Of a stretch of DNA of 64,000 nt, positions 45,126-53,474 are shown piece by piece (the first letter of the stretch is position 1; every line of letters starts with the position of its first letter). Position numbers and translations under genes: made by a program. The stretch is from Lachnospiraceae bacterium (GTDB taxonomy: Bacteria > Bacillota > Clostridia > Lachnospirales > Lachnospiraceae). The DNA lies in the NCBI GenBank assembly GCA_022781985.1, contig JALESH010000063.1, positions 1 to 64,000 on the forward strand, written 5' to 3'. Under the pieces are notes generated by a model. It made no database searches, was not told where the DNA came from, and saw only the letters and a program-made list of their open reading frames with translations.

Positions 45126-45869
45126 TTAAAAGGTTCTCCGCTTTCTGATGGATCTGACTACAAATCCGTCTGTGGAGGCAGCCCCTTCGCTTGCTGCGAT
45201 GGCAGCCGCGATTACTGCTGCCAGCTCCAGATCGTCCTCCTGTCTGGACTGCTCCTCCTGCTCAATAATCTGTGTGATGGTATTGTCTACTGCTGCAGGC
45301 TCCTCCTTGGGCTTCCTGGAAAATGCTGCCTGGATCCTGGGAATCAGCCCGAAGCAGCAAATAATCAGACTGATCAGAACCAGAACCAGGAATACGGTTC
45401 CCATTCCCAGCAGGGTATTTAAGGCTGCCTTTTCCATCAGCTCTCCAAAGGGGTAAATCACACTGGTGGTAATACTTTTCTCTCTGCCTGTTTCATCCAA
45501 AACAATCTCTACTTTGGCATTCCGTTCAGAACCCTCTACTGTTACAACCACATCCACGCCTTCTTCACCTGCTTCAGCGGTTTTATCCAATACACCGATA
45601 TAATCACCCATATCCCCCATGGCACCTTCCCAGCTGCTGACTGCAGCTCCCACGACAGGATCCTGGGCAAGCTGTTCCTTGAACTCTGCATATGCATCAT
45701 CCGCACATATCATTGCGATGGAGGTTACAATCTGCTCAGCATATGCCATCGCCTCTTCCTCTGTTATGACGGAAGCAGCCTCACCGTCTCCGGCCTTTTT
45801 TTCTCCGCCGCAGGCACTCATGCCGAACATACAGGTAATCATACCTAATACTAATAACCATTTTTTCAT
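45126..45869 (-). CDS. Lipoprotein-like OadG-type subunit with extra extracytoplasmic domain
   Basis: A 247-residue protein. The N-terminus has a signal with lipobox (GMSAC, Cys20), then an extracytoplasmic domain of about 115 residues (30-145) resembling a DUF3887-like fold. One membrane segment (about 152-175, MGTVFLVLVLISLIICCFGL) and a charged cytoplasmic tail follow. The segment and tail (LIPRIQAAF, then acidic and Ala/Ile-rich stretches) resemble OadG/MmdD gamma subunits, which are normally only about 80-130 residues without a lipobox. If OadG-like, it would assemble OadB with the soluble subunits. The extra domain is outside the cell. Its operon position supports the role. Confidence 0.75.
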   Translation of the reverse strand: MKKWLLVLGMITCMFGMSACGGEKKAGDGEAASVITEEEAMAYAEQIVTSIAMICADDAYAEFKEQLAQDPVVGAAVSSWEGAMGDMGDYIGVLDKTAEAGEEGVDVVVTVEGSERNAKVEIVLDETGREKSITTSVIYPFGELMEKAALNTLLGMGTVFLVLVLISLIICCFGLIPRIQAAFSRKPKEEPAAVDNTITQIIEQEEQSRQEDDLELAAVIAAAIAASEGAASTDGFVVRSIRKRRTF

Positions 45870-45886
45870 ATTAAGTATCTTCCTTT

Positions 45887-47317
45887 CTAAACTGTACCAT
45901 GTTTTTTAGCAGGACGGCCTTCACTCTTTGTATAAAGCATCTCGAAGGCACCGATCACATATTTTCTGGTATCCTCCGGTGCCACGATCTGATCAACATA
46001 GCCTCTCCTTGCTGCACCTGCCGCACTCGTCTGGAGGGCAGCGTATTCCTTTGCACAGGCATCAATGGCCTCGGCCCCCTTGCCGTCACAGATGATCTTA
46101 GCCGCCAGCCCGGCATCCATGGTTCCGATTTCCGCATCCGGCCACGCCATGGTAATATCTGCGCCGAGAGCCTTGGAATTCATCGCTACAAAGGCACTTC
46201 CATAAGCCATCCGGGTAATCACATTTACCTTGGGAACCGTTGCATTTGCAAATGCATATGTAAGACGGGCTGCTGCCTTTGCAATCCCCTTCTCCGCACA
46301 CTTGCAGGAGGCATAGCCCTTTACATTGGTAAGGGACAGCACCGGAATGCCGAAAGCATCGCAGAAGCTGATAAAATCTGCGGCCTTGCCGCAGCCGTCA
46401 ACAGACAGTACCGGGTCAAACCTGTGCGCCACTCCGCCTTCCGCGTCATACACCTCCGTACGATTGGCCACTGCGCCCACAGTAGCGCCATTTAATTTAA
46501 TAAAGCCGGTCACCATATCTCTGGCATGATTTCTCCCGGTTTCAAAGAAGACGCCATGGTCAGAAATCCTGGAAAGGGCGATTGCAGTGTCTCCTGCACA
46601 GTCAGCCAGATCCGCACATACTCTGTTCAGGTCATCCGTGCATTCTTCAAAAGCCATATTGTCCTCATTGTTGGCCGGAAGCATGGATACCAGTTCTCTG
46701 ATCTGTGCCAGAACAGAGGCTTCATCCGCCACTACGTCCACGATGCCTGCTTCCTCACTCTGGAAAGCTGCGGAAGAGGTGTCGCATTTGGAAATTTCAT
46801 TGCCGTCGATGGCATTGGGAGAGTTGACAAACAGCTTCGCATTTTTTTCTTCCATAAAGGTAAAATCTGTCAGGCCGGGAAACACAGCAAGTCCTCCGCC
46901 GCAGACGCCGAATATGGCCGTAATCTGAGGAATAACTCCGGAGGCATTGGCCTGCCTGAAATAAATCTCACCAAAGGCATTTAAAGCATCGGCAGCTTCC
47001 TGCAGTCTGAGCCCTGCAGAGTCGATCAGCCCGATCACAGGTGCTCCTGTTTTCATTGCCAAATCATAAAGATTGGCAATCTTCCTGGCATGCATCTCGC
47101 CGATAGACCCTCCCAGTACGGAAGCATCCTGGCTGTAAACATACACAAGATTGCCGTCGATTACTCCATAGCCGGTGATCACACCATCAGAAGGAGTTTC
47201 TGTCTGCTTCAGGTTGAAATCTGTGGCTCTTGCCGTAACAAGCGCCCCTATTTCAACGAAACTGTTTTCATCGAGTAAAGCATTGATTCTTTGACTCGCC
47301 TGTGAAGTAGTACTCAT
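45887..47317 (-). CDS. Acyl-CoA carboxyltransferase subunit (MmdA/12S-like)
   Basis: A 476-residue carboxyltransferase of the crotonase-like biotin-dependent family, with N- and C-half domains (SDGVITGYGVIDGNLVYVYS, GLIDSAGLRLQEAAD, FGVCGGGLAV; then VLSLTNVKGYASCKCAEK, RMAYGSAFVAMNS). It should transfer carboxyl between biotin and a CoA ester; methylmalonyl-CoA is most usual, but malonyl- or glutaconyl-CoA cannot be excluded. It is shorter than the common 510-residue MmdA. GGAGGG lies nine bases before the ATG. It is the first gene of the operon, 17 bases before the OadG-like gene. Confidence 0.88.
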   Translation of the reverse strand: MSTTSQASQRINALLDENSFVEIGALVTARATDFNLKQTETPSDGVITGYGVIDGNLVYVYSQDASVLGGSIGEMHARKIANLYDLAMKTGAPVIGLIDSAGLRLQEAADALNAFGEIYFRQANASGVIPQITAIFGVCGGGLAVFPGLTDFTFMEEKNAKLFVNSPNAIDGNEISKCDTSSAAFQSEEAGIVDVVADEASVLAQIRELVSMLPANNEDNMAFEECTDDLNRVCADLADCAGDTAIALSRISDHGVFFETGRNHARDMVTGFIKLNGATVGAVANRTEVYDAEGGVAHRFDPVLSVDGCGKAADFISFCDAFGIPVLSLTNVKGYASCKCAEKGIAKAAARLTYAFANATVPKVNVITRMAYGSAFVAMNSKALGADITMAWPDAEIGTMDAGLAAKIICDGKGAEAIDACAKEYAALQTSAAGAARRGYVDQIVAPEDTRKYVIGAFEMLYTKSEGRPAKKHGTV

Positions 47318-47363
47318 TTTTTTCAGCCCTCCATTTTATATTAAAAAAATAAAAACTATTTAA

Positions 47364-47382
47364 TGGGGAACCCAGTTCCCCA
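47364..47382 (-). promoter_or_regulatory. Hairpin in the leader of the carboxyltransferase operon
   Basis: An 8-bp perfect stem TGGGGAAC / GTTCCCCA (47364-47371 with 47375-47382) with a three-base loop. It lies between the -10 (47398-47403) and the first gene, with a TTTTT run about nine bases downstream rather than adjacent. Possible attenuator or mRNA stabiliser. Confidence 0.5.
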
Positions 47383-47397
47383 CAATTATTCTCCCGT

Positions 47398-47403
47398 ATT
47401 ATA
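47398..47403 (-). promoter_or_regulatory. Extended -10 promoter of the carboxyltransferase operon
   Basis: The minus strand has TGTTATAAT (TG-n-TATAAT); no good -35 is visible 16-18 bases upstream. The gap between the operon and the carboxypeptidase gene is 131 bases and very AT-rich. Confidence 0.5.
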
Positions 47404-47448
47404 ACACAAAAGCACAAAATATCATAGAAAAAAAATAATTTTTTTCAA

Positions 47449-48720
47449 CTACAGCGCATATAATTTCCAGACAAAATTGACCATCCAGGAGAAGTTCAGC
47501 GCCCCCACATCCGCTTTTGCAACTACCGGATATTTTTTCAGAAGCACCCCCTCCAGGAAGTACTCCACGCTGCCGATCACCGCCCCTTCTTCCACCGGAG
47601 CCGTCAGCCTCTCCGGCAGGCTGACCCTCTTCTCCACCTCCTCTCCCTCCCTGAGAAGCACATTCAATTCTCCGGGTTTCCCTTCCTCCAGCCCCACCTC
47701 TACACAGGCCTTGCCATAGGGCTTATTATTTTCAGGAATCCCCCCCTCTACAGCCAGCGGCCGGAAGCCCTCCTCCTCATATACATTCCTGTATGCATAA
47801 TTCTCCAGCCCGTATGCCATCAGCGTCTTCGTATCACTCCATTTGTAGCCCTTGTTGTTGGGCCATCCACAGGCCAGCAGGGCAACAATAAAGGTTCTGC
47901 TGTCCCGCTTAAGGGCCCCCACATAGCAATAGCCTGCATTGTTGGTAAAGCCCGTTTTGCCGGACAGAGCTCCTTCCATCATGGACAAAAAAGCGTTGTG
48001 GTTGTAGCAGGAATAGCCCCTCTCCCCCTTCAGATCCGTAAAGGAATAGTTCTGGGTTCTGGTTATCTCCAGAAACTCCTCTCTCTTGACGGACTCCCCG
48101 ATGCAGTACTTCATCATCCGGGCCAGATCTCTGGCAGTAGTGGAGTGCACCCTTGCGTTGCCATCCTCATCGGCAGCGGCGGCATCCAGTCCGTTTGGCG
48201 TGATAAAAAAGGTATCCTCACAGCCCAGTTCCCGAGCCTTACTGTTCATCATGCCCGCAAATCCCTCCACACTCCCTCCGATATGCTCTGCGATGGCTGC
48301 TGCCGCGTCGTTATGGGATTCCAGCATCAGGGAATACAGCAGATCCTTCAGGCGAAACTGCTGCTCTTTATACATCCCCAGATGCACCTTGGGCTGGGAG
48401 GCGGCATAGGAGGAAACAGTGACAGTATCCTCCTGATTCCCCTTTTCCAGCGCCAGGATACAGGTCATAATCTTGGTGGTGCTGGCCATAGGCATCCTCT
48501 CCCCCTCATTTTTTCCGAATAAAACACGCCCGGAATCTGCATCCATCAGGACAGCAGAACGGGCGTACAGCTGTATGTTTGTACTATTTTCTTCCTTTCC
48601 CCATACCGGCAGCCCCTCTGCTGCCAGCACACCGATGCACAGCGCCAGGATACAAATCAGCCTGACCGGCAGCCTTCCCCTGCTCCTGGCGCCTCTCTTT
48701 TTCACTCCATACTTCCCCAT
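47449..48720 (-). CDS. D-alanyl-D-alanine carboxypeptidase (S11, DacF-type)
   Basis: A 423-residue low-molecular-weight penicillin-binding protein that trims the terminal D-Ala from peptidoglycan stems. Secretion signal at residues 15-42. The three motifs are complete: Ser80-X-X-Lys83 (STTK), Ser135-His-Asn137 (SHN) and KTG in LSGKTGFTN. The C-terminal domain of about 90 residues with a hydrophobic end (FSWMVNFVWKLYAL) may hold it at the membrane. A second S11 enzyme is encoded at 51181-52344; the two differ in the second motif. Confidence 0.94.
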   Translation of the reverse strand: MGKYGVKKRGARSRGRLPVRLICILALCIGVLAAEGLPVWGKEENSTNIQLYARSAVLMDADSGRVLFGKNEGERMPMASTTKIMTCILALEKGNQEDTVTVSSYAASQPKVHLGMYKEQQFRLKDLLYSLMLESHNDAAAAIAEHIGGSVEGFAGMMNSKARELGCEDTFFITPNGLDAAAADEDGNARVHSTTARDLARMMKYCIGESVKREEFLEITRTQNYSFTDLKGERGYSCYNHNAFLSMMEGALSGKTGFTNNAGYCYVGALKRDSRTFIVALLACGWPNNKGYKWSDTKTLMAYGLENYAYRNVYEEEGFRPLAVEGGIPENNKPYGKACVEVGLEEGKPGELNVLLREGEEVEKRVSLPERLTAPVEEGAVIGSVEYFLEGVLLKKYPVVAKADVGALNFSWMVNFVWKLYAL

Positions 48721-48793
48721 AGTCTCTCATCCTATATCCGTTCTTCCCTTAAATATATGCCGGGAGCCGACAAAATAGAAACAAGAGCCTACC

Positions 48794-49369
48794 CTATATA
48801 TTCATCTGCAGCTCTGCCTCTGCCTGCTGTCTGAATTCCTCGATCTGCACCGCACTCATCTCCGGCAGATCCGAAAGGGATCGTACCCCGAAGCAGCGCA
48901 GAAACTCTTCTGTGGTGCCAAAAAGCAATGGCCGGCCCGGCGCATCCAGCCTACCCACCTCGGCCACCAGATTAAACTCTACCAGACGGTTGACCGCGTG
49001 GCCGCTGCTCACCCCCCGGATCCTTTCAATCTCCAGCCGGGTGATGGGCTGCTTATAGGCGATAATGGACAGAGTCTCCAGCAGGGTATCCGTCAGCGCA
49101 AACTTCTTTGGCATCTTGGCTATCCTCACCAGATACTCATAAGCCTCCGGCCTGGTACAGAGCTGGACAGCATCCTCCAGCTCCAGCAGGGTGATTCCCC
49201 TGCCCTCACTTTCATAGCGGCTCTTCATATCCGACAGCATCACCCTCACCGTCTCAGGCTTCTCCTCCAACACCTCCGCCAGCTTCGTTATTTCCACCGA
49301 AGTCCCCATTGCAAAAAGGACAGCCTCCAGTATGGCTTCCTCTTTCTGCCATCTCTTACTTTTCTTCAT
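48794..49369 (-). CDS. scpB: Segregation and condensation protein B
   Basis: A 191-residue protein with two winged-helix domains (EEAILEAVLFAMGTSVEITKLAEVL at the start; IAYKQPITRLEIERIRGV in the second). It partners ScpA and SMC in chromosome condensation. It follows scpA by 18 bases, the usual order. The start ATG at 49369 has GGGAG 12 bases upstream, somewhat far. Confidence 0.96.
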   Translation of the reverse strand: MKKSKRWQKEEAILEAVLFAMGTSVEITKLAEVLEEKPETVRVMLSDMKSRYESEGRGITLLELEDAVQLCTRPEAYEYLVRIAKMPKKFALTDTLLETLSIIAYKQPITRLEIERIRGVSSGHAVNRLVEFNLVAEVGRLDAPGRPLLFGTTEEFLRCFGVRSLSDLPEMSAVQIEEFRQQAEAELQMNI

Positions 49370-49387
49370 GATTATGATCCGCTCCCT

Positions 49388-50131
49388 TTAAAGCCTGGAT
49401 GTGATCATGATCTCACCGCAGGCCTCCTGCTGCTCGATCGTTATCCGGCCCACCTTCATCATCTCCAGGATGATCAGAAAGGTGACGATGATCTCCATCC
49501 TGCTGTGCTGTTTTTCCAGCAGACTGTGAAAGCCGAAGCACCTATGGTTTCTGACATATTCTTCCACATAGGCAGCTTTGGCATCCATATCTATTTCTTC
49601 CTTCTCGATCCTGCCGAAGGTGCTCCTGACCGGGTCGATCTTGTCCTCCTGACGTTTTATGAGCATCTGAAAGATCTCATGCAGTCTGCTCAGGCTCACC
49701 CCTGCAAGAAGGGCTTCATAGTCCACAGGCTGCCTGTATTCCCGAACCTCCTTCGGCAGCTGCTGTTCTCGGAAGAAGCTGCGGCAGGCTTCCATCTGTC
49801 TGTCCTTTAATTCAAAGGACATGTACTTGTACATCTTATATTCCAGCAGCTTCTGTACCAGCTCTGCCCTGGGATCCTCCTCTTCCCCTTCCTCATTGAC
49901 CTCTCTTGGAAGGAGCATTCTGCATTTGATATCGATGAGGGTAGCAGCCATCACAAGGAACTCACTCATCACATTCATATCTTCCTTTTCCATCTGCCGG
50001 ATATAGTCCAGATATTGCTCCGTAATCTCTGTAATCGGAATATCATAAATATCTACCTTATTCTTTTCAATCAGGTGCAGCAACAGATCCAGTGGACCTT
50101 CAAACACCTCCAGCTTCACCGGAATCGCCAT
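49388..50131 (-). CDS. scpA: Segregation and condensation protein A (kleisin)
   Basis: A 247-residue kleisin linking SMC heads. The N-terminal signature VKLEVFEGPLDLLLHLIEKN is at residues 5-25, followed by IYDIPITEITEQYLDYI. The helical middle is acidic, and the C-terminal winged helix (about 175-247) contains FLIILEMMKVGRI. The start at 50131 (MAIPVKLEV) fits the family; an in-frame ATG at 50161 adds a basic, unlike extension. scpB follows at once. Confidence 0.96.
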   Translation of the reverse strand: MAIPVKLEVFEGPLDLLLHLIEKNKVDIYDIPITEITEQYLDYIRQMEKEDMNVMSEFLVMAATLIDIKCRMLLPREVNEEGEEEDPRAELVQKLLEYKMYKYMSFELKDRQMEACRSFFREQQLPKEVREYRQPVDYEALLAGVSLSRLHEIFQMLIKRQEDKIDPVRSTFGRIEKEEIDMDAKAAYVEEYVRNHRCFGFHSLLEKQHSRMEIIVTFLIILEMMKVGRITIEQQEACGEIMITSRL

Positions 50132-50188
50132 CCCAAGCCCCGCCTTTCTCCGCCTATTCATCTATTGTACCCGGAACCCGGCACAATT

Positions 50189-51073
50189 TCAAGGGGATTG
50201 TTCCTGCCCTGCCTCCAGCCGGAGCACCACCAGCTCACCCGGATTGAACAGCCGGAGCGGAATGGTATGCATGCCCAGCCCCCTGCCCAGTATCATGACA
50301 GACTCTCCCTCTTCAAACCTTCCTCCGTCATATTCAGGGAAAAAATGCATCATGGGAGAGATCAGCCCTCCCAAAAAGGGCACCCTGACCACTCCTCCAT
50401 GAATATGCCCGGACAGCACCAGATCTGCCCCCCAGGCAGCATACTCCTTAAAGTAGTCCGGATTGTGGGCAATCATAAGTTCAAAGCAATCCTTCCTGCT
50501 TTTGCCCAGAATGCCCGGCAGGTAGCCTCCATCCATCTTTTTATGCCGGAATCTCTTATAATAGGCCCTGCCGATCTCCAATCCGCAGATTTCTAGGTTG
50601 AAGTCCGGCAGAAACACCCTGTCGTTTTCCATGATCCTGACACCGCATTTTCCCAATTCCCTGGTATAGCGGCTGAATCTGTCCTGGTAGGTTTTCCTGC
50701 ACACCTTCATACGGTACTCGTGATTTCCGATCCCATAATAGACCGGATATTTTTCTGCCAGCCTCCGGATCAGCTCCAGCGCAACAGAGTAGTCCGTCTT
50801 TTCCCCATCGGCAGTCAGCATGTCTCCCCCGATCAATATAAAATCCGGAGCAGCCTGGTCTATGGCATGGAGCAGCCTGGCATTGCCTCTGCCGTATTCC
50901 TTATTATGAAGGTCTGACAGCATAACCGCCCTGCAGCTCCTGCAGAGCTTTTCAGAAGATACCCTGTACTCTGCAGTGACAAAACGATTGCTGTCCCTGA
51001 TCAGCGCTGCCAGTATAAACAAAACTCCTGCCACAGCCGCTGTGACCAATATCGTTATTCCCATATCCGGCAA
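50189..51073 (-). CDS. Membrane-anchored metallophosphoesterase (YkuE-like)
   Basis: A 294-residue calcineurin-like phosphoesterase. One N-terminal membrane segment (about 5-25) is followed by the dinuclear-metal motifs: DLHN near residue 54 in SDLHNKEY, GGDM, GNHEYR, and AHNPDY then GHIHGG near the C-terminus. The substrate is unknown; relatives act on nucleotides, phospholipids or cell-envelope substrates. The start is TTG at 51073 by ribosome-site spacing (GGAGG five bases upstream) or ATG at 51064. Confidence 0.9.
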   Translation of the reverse strand: MPDMGITILVTAAVAGVLFILAALIRDSNRFVTAEYRVSSEKLCRSCRAVMLSDLHNKEYGRGNARLLHAIDQAAPDFILIGGDMLTADGEKTDYSVALELIRRLAEKYPVYYGIGNHEYRMKVCRKTYQDRFSRYTRELGKCGVRIMENDRVFLPDFNLEICGLEIGRAYYKRFRHKKMDGGYLPGILGKSRKDCFELMIAHNPDYFKEYAAWGADLVLSGHIHGGVVRVPFLGGLISPMMHFFPEYDGGRFEEGESVMILGRGLGMHTIPLRLFNPGELVVLRLEAGQEQSP

Positions 51074-51089
51074 GTCTCCCTCCCCTTCC

Positions 51090-51106
51090 GCTGCCTGCCC
51101 GGCAGC
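51090..51106. repeat. GC-rich hairpin upstream of the phosphoesterase gene
   Basis: A 6-bp stem GCTGCC / GGCAGC with five-base loop. No T run, so not a terminator on either strand. Confidence 0.5.
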
Positions 51107-51126
51107 ATCTCTGTATCAGCCCTCTG

Positions 51127-51157
51127 TCATCGGCCGCAGTCAGAACCCGGCCGATGA
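51127..51157. repeat. Perfect 10-bp hairpin between phosphoesterase and carboxypeptidase genes
   Basis: TCATCGGCCG (51127-51136) pairs with CGGCCGATGA (51148-51157), loop 11 bases. No T run follows on either strand, so it is not a standard terminator. The 107-base gap holds two such hairpins. Confidence 0.6.
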
Positions 51158-51180
51158 TTAGTTTACCACAAAACCATGTT

Positions 51181-52344
51181 TTATAAAAGAAAATGATGAA
51201 AGGCCTTTCTGAGATAATCTTCATACCCTGCTTTATCAATGCTTTTCGCCGCCAGTATGGATATGCCCCCTATCCGCTCTCCGTTCAGGCGGTAAACAGC
51301 CTCACCAACCGGCTGCCCCTCCTCCACCGGTGCCTCCACCGTCTCAGGCAGGCTGATGATCTCTTCTATCTGCGAAAGATTGTTCCCCTTGGTATCCAGA
51401 TACCTGAACTCTCCTGCAAAGCTCAGATTCACACTATCCTCTACACCTCCCCTGACAGGCTGTGCCGGCAGGGCCTCCTTATTTTCATCCACATAAATAT
51501 TGCTTACACTATAGCCATAATTCAGCAATGCCATAGCATCCTGAAACCTGACCTTGTTGTCAGGCGCTCCCATCACTACTGCGATCAGGTCGATGCCGTC
51601 CTTGCTGGCCGTTGCCGAGAGGCAGTATTTTGCCTTACTGGTAGATCCGGTCTTTAAGCCGGTTGCCCACTCATACTGCCGCAGCAGCTTATTGGTACTG
51701 GACAGGGTAAAGGTTGAGCTTCCCTGCCTGGTCGCATGGGTAATATCCTCCATCCAGATCCTGGTATAGTCCAGCACCTCAGGATGCCCGGTTACCAGTT
51801 CCCTGGACATAACTGCCACATCCCTGGCAGTGGTATAATGACCGTCGGAATCGCTGAGCCCACAGCAATCCTCAAAATGGGTATTTTCCATGCCAAGGTC
51901 CTCTGCCTTCCTGTTCATCAGCTCTACAAACTCTGCCTCACTTCCGGCTATATGCTCTGCCACTGCCACACAGGCATCATTACCGGAGGCCACTGCAATG
52001 CACTTGATCATGGTATCTAGTGTCTGTACCTCTCCCTCCTCCAGAAAAACCTGAGAGCCGCCCATGGATTTGGCATGGGCACTGGTGGTAATCTGATCCT
52101 CCAGCCGTATTCTTCCTGTATCCAGATATTCAAAGATCAGCAGCATGGTCATAATCTTGGTGATGCTGGCCGGACTCCTTCTGGCATCGGCATCCTGCTC
52201 ACAGATCAGCTGCCCTGTGGAGGCTTCAATCAATATGTAGGAGGGTGCGGACACCTGAGGCGCCGCCCCCGCACACAGTATTGAGGAGATAAACAGACAG
52301 ACACTGAATACACAGCATATGGTAGCTCTTATCAATCGTTTCAC
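51181..52344 (-). CDS. D-alanyl-D-alanine carboxypeptidase (S11, second copy)
   Basis: A 387-residue low-molecular-weight penicillin-binding protein. Signal peptide at residues 1-27 (ending CAGAA). The motifs are complete: Ser60-X-X-Lys63 (SITK), Ser120-Gly-Asn122 (SGN) and KTGST. The C-terminal domain includes FAGEFRYLD and an amphipathic end (AGYEDYLRKAFHHFLL) for membrane association. The start is GTG at 52344 with GGAG eight bases upstream. The SGN motif and sequence differ from the paralogue at 47449, so it is not a recent duplicate. Confidence 0.94.
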   Translation of the reverse strand: MKRLIRATICCVFSVCLFISSILCAGAAPQVSAPSYILIEASTGQLICEQDADARRSPASITKIMTMLLIFEYLDTGRIRLEDQITTSAHAKSMGGSQVFLEEGEVQTLDTMIKCIAVASGNDACVAVAEHIAGSEAEFVELMNRKAEDLGMENTHFEDCCGLSDSDGHYTTARDVAVMSRELVTGHPEVLDYTRIWMEDITHATRQGSSTFTLSSTNKLLRQYEWATGLKTGSTSKAKYCLSATASKDGIDLIAVVMGAPDNKVRFQDAMALLNYGYSVSNIYVDENKEALPAQPVRGGVEDSVNLSFAGEFRYLDTKGNNLSQIEEIISLPETVEAPVEEGQPVGEAVYRLNGERIGGISILAAKSIDKAGYEDYLRKAFHHFLL

Positions 52345-52383
52345 ATTGCACGCTCCTATCCATATTCTATTACCATAAATATA

Positions 52384-52412
52384 AAAAAACGGCTCTGAAT
52401 AGAACCGTTTTT
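52384..52412 (-). terminator. Terminator of the CmpB-type membrane gene
   Basis: On the minus strand the stem (AAAAACGGTTCT with AGAGCCGTTTTT, one G-U) has a four-base loop and a T run directly after. It overlaps the stop of the gene ending at 52411. Confidence 0.8.
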
Positions 52413-53004
52413 AATACCATCTGGCCTTAAAATTTTGGTATCTGTCCATCATCTTTTCCTTCTGTCCTCTGATATCTATCTCCAGGACACGGATGATCTG
52501 AACAATATAGTCTATGGTGACCACAAGCAGGATCAGACTGCAGACCGCTTTGCCTGCCTGCCTGTTCCATCCGTCTATGAAAGCTAATATTCTGGCATGG
52601 AGGAAGGTGATGATGATTATCGCATAAAATCCCCAGGCCACAGTACTTTCCAGACATATAATACCTTTATAATTGCAGGGCTTTTCATGATAATCCCACC
52701 AGAGTGCCCCGAACAGCTTCAGCATCAGCTTTCCTACCAGAAATTCAAAGACTGTAGCCAATACCGCTCCTGCTATGTAAAGCTTTACCGGCTGCTGACC
52801 CAGGGGATGCAGCAGCAGATAGCCGACCACTCCCCCGATCCCATAAATGGGACAGAAGGGACTTTTTGCAAATCCCCTGTTGGTAATCCTTCTGTTGCAG
52901 ATCGACATGTAAATAGATTCCACCAGCCATCCCAGCATGCTGTAGATGACGAACGCAAAGATCAGATGATAAATATCCGTACCTAAAATTTCTTTTGTCC
53001 ACAT
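52411..53004 (-). CDS. ABC_trans_CmpB-type membrane protein
   Basis: A 197-residue protein with about five membrane segments (12-32, 57-75, 80-100, 120-140 and 150-170). The conserved features are MLGWLVESIYMSICNRRITNRGF, then CPIYGIGGVVGYLLL and an ALWWDYHEKPCNYKGIICLES block near the middle, which match the family annotated as putative ABC transporter permease (CmpB). Its actual role is unknown, and no ABC ATPase lies next to it. GGGGG lies upstream of the ATG. Confidence 0.8.
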   Translation of the reverse strand: MWTKEILGTDIYHLIFAFVIYSMLGWLVESIYMSICNRRITNRGFAKSPFCPIYGIGGVVGYLLLHPLGQQPVKLYIAGAVLATVFEFLVGKLMLKLFGALWWDYHEKPCNYKGIICLESTVAWGFYAIIIITFLHARILAFIDGWNRQAGKAVCSLILLVVTIDYIVQIIRVLEIDIRGQKEKMMDRYQNFKARWY

Positions 53005-53074
53005 CTTAATTCCCCCATCTTATCCTATCACCGCACCATTTCCCGGCTTCACACACCAAAAATGTGTACAACAA

Positions 53075-53099
53075 AGTCCCTGATATTAAATCAAGGACT
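53075..53099 (-). terminator. Weak terminator after rpsU
   Basis: AGTCC-C-TGAT pairs with ATCA-A-GGACT around a five-base loop. On the minus strand it is followed by TTGTTGTAC, a poor T run. Likely end of the rpsU transcript. Confidence 0.5.
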
Positions 53100-53141
53100 A
53101 AGTCTTACTATTGCACAAACCACTGTACAAACATGTTGAAA

Positions 53142-53318
53142 TTAATTATATTTACGTTTTCTTGCTGCCTCAGACTTTTTCTTGCGCTTTACGCTTGGCT
53201 TCTCGTAATGCTCTCTTTTACGAATCTCCTGCTGAATACCAGCCTTTGCGCAGCTTCTCTTAAAGCGACGTAATGCGCTGTCCAAAGTCTCGTTTTCTTT
53301 TACAACTACGTTTGACAT
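53142..53318 (-). CDS. rpsU: Small ribosomal subunit protein bS21
   Basis: A 58-residue basic protein ([20 protein letters not shown] at the start, [13 protein letters not shown] at the end) that matches S21. S21 sits at the 30S platform near the anti-Shine-Dalgarno sequence and helps initiation. The ATG at 53318 has GGGAGGT 10 bases upstream. It has its own strong promoter (53422-53449) with a leader of about 95 bases, and lies alone between alaS and the CmpB-type gene. Confidence 0.97.
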   Translation of the reverse strand: MSNVVVKENETLDSALRRFKRSCAKAGIQQEIRKREHYEKPSVKRKKKSEAARKRKYN

Positions 53319-53421
53319 TCTACACCCGACCTCCCTTCAGTCCCTTCTAGTAACTCGACTGATTGGGTTTATTCTATTTCTTTTGCAGGAAGATATGTTG
53401 CATATCTCCACGTACTTTTTT

Positions 53422-53449
53422 ATTATACCACATTTTATCATGGAGTCAA
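53422..53449 (-). promoter_or_regulatory. Extended sigma-A promoter of rpsU
   Basis: The minus strand reads TTGACT (53444-53449), 16 bases, TATAAT (53422-53427), with TGG just before the -10. It begins just after the stop of alaS. Confidence 0.85.
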
Positions 53450-53474
53450 CCTGTTTTTTCAAAATATATTTTTT

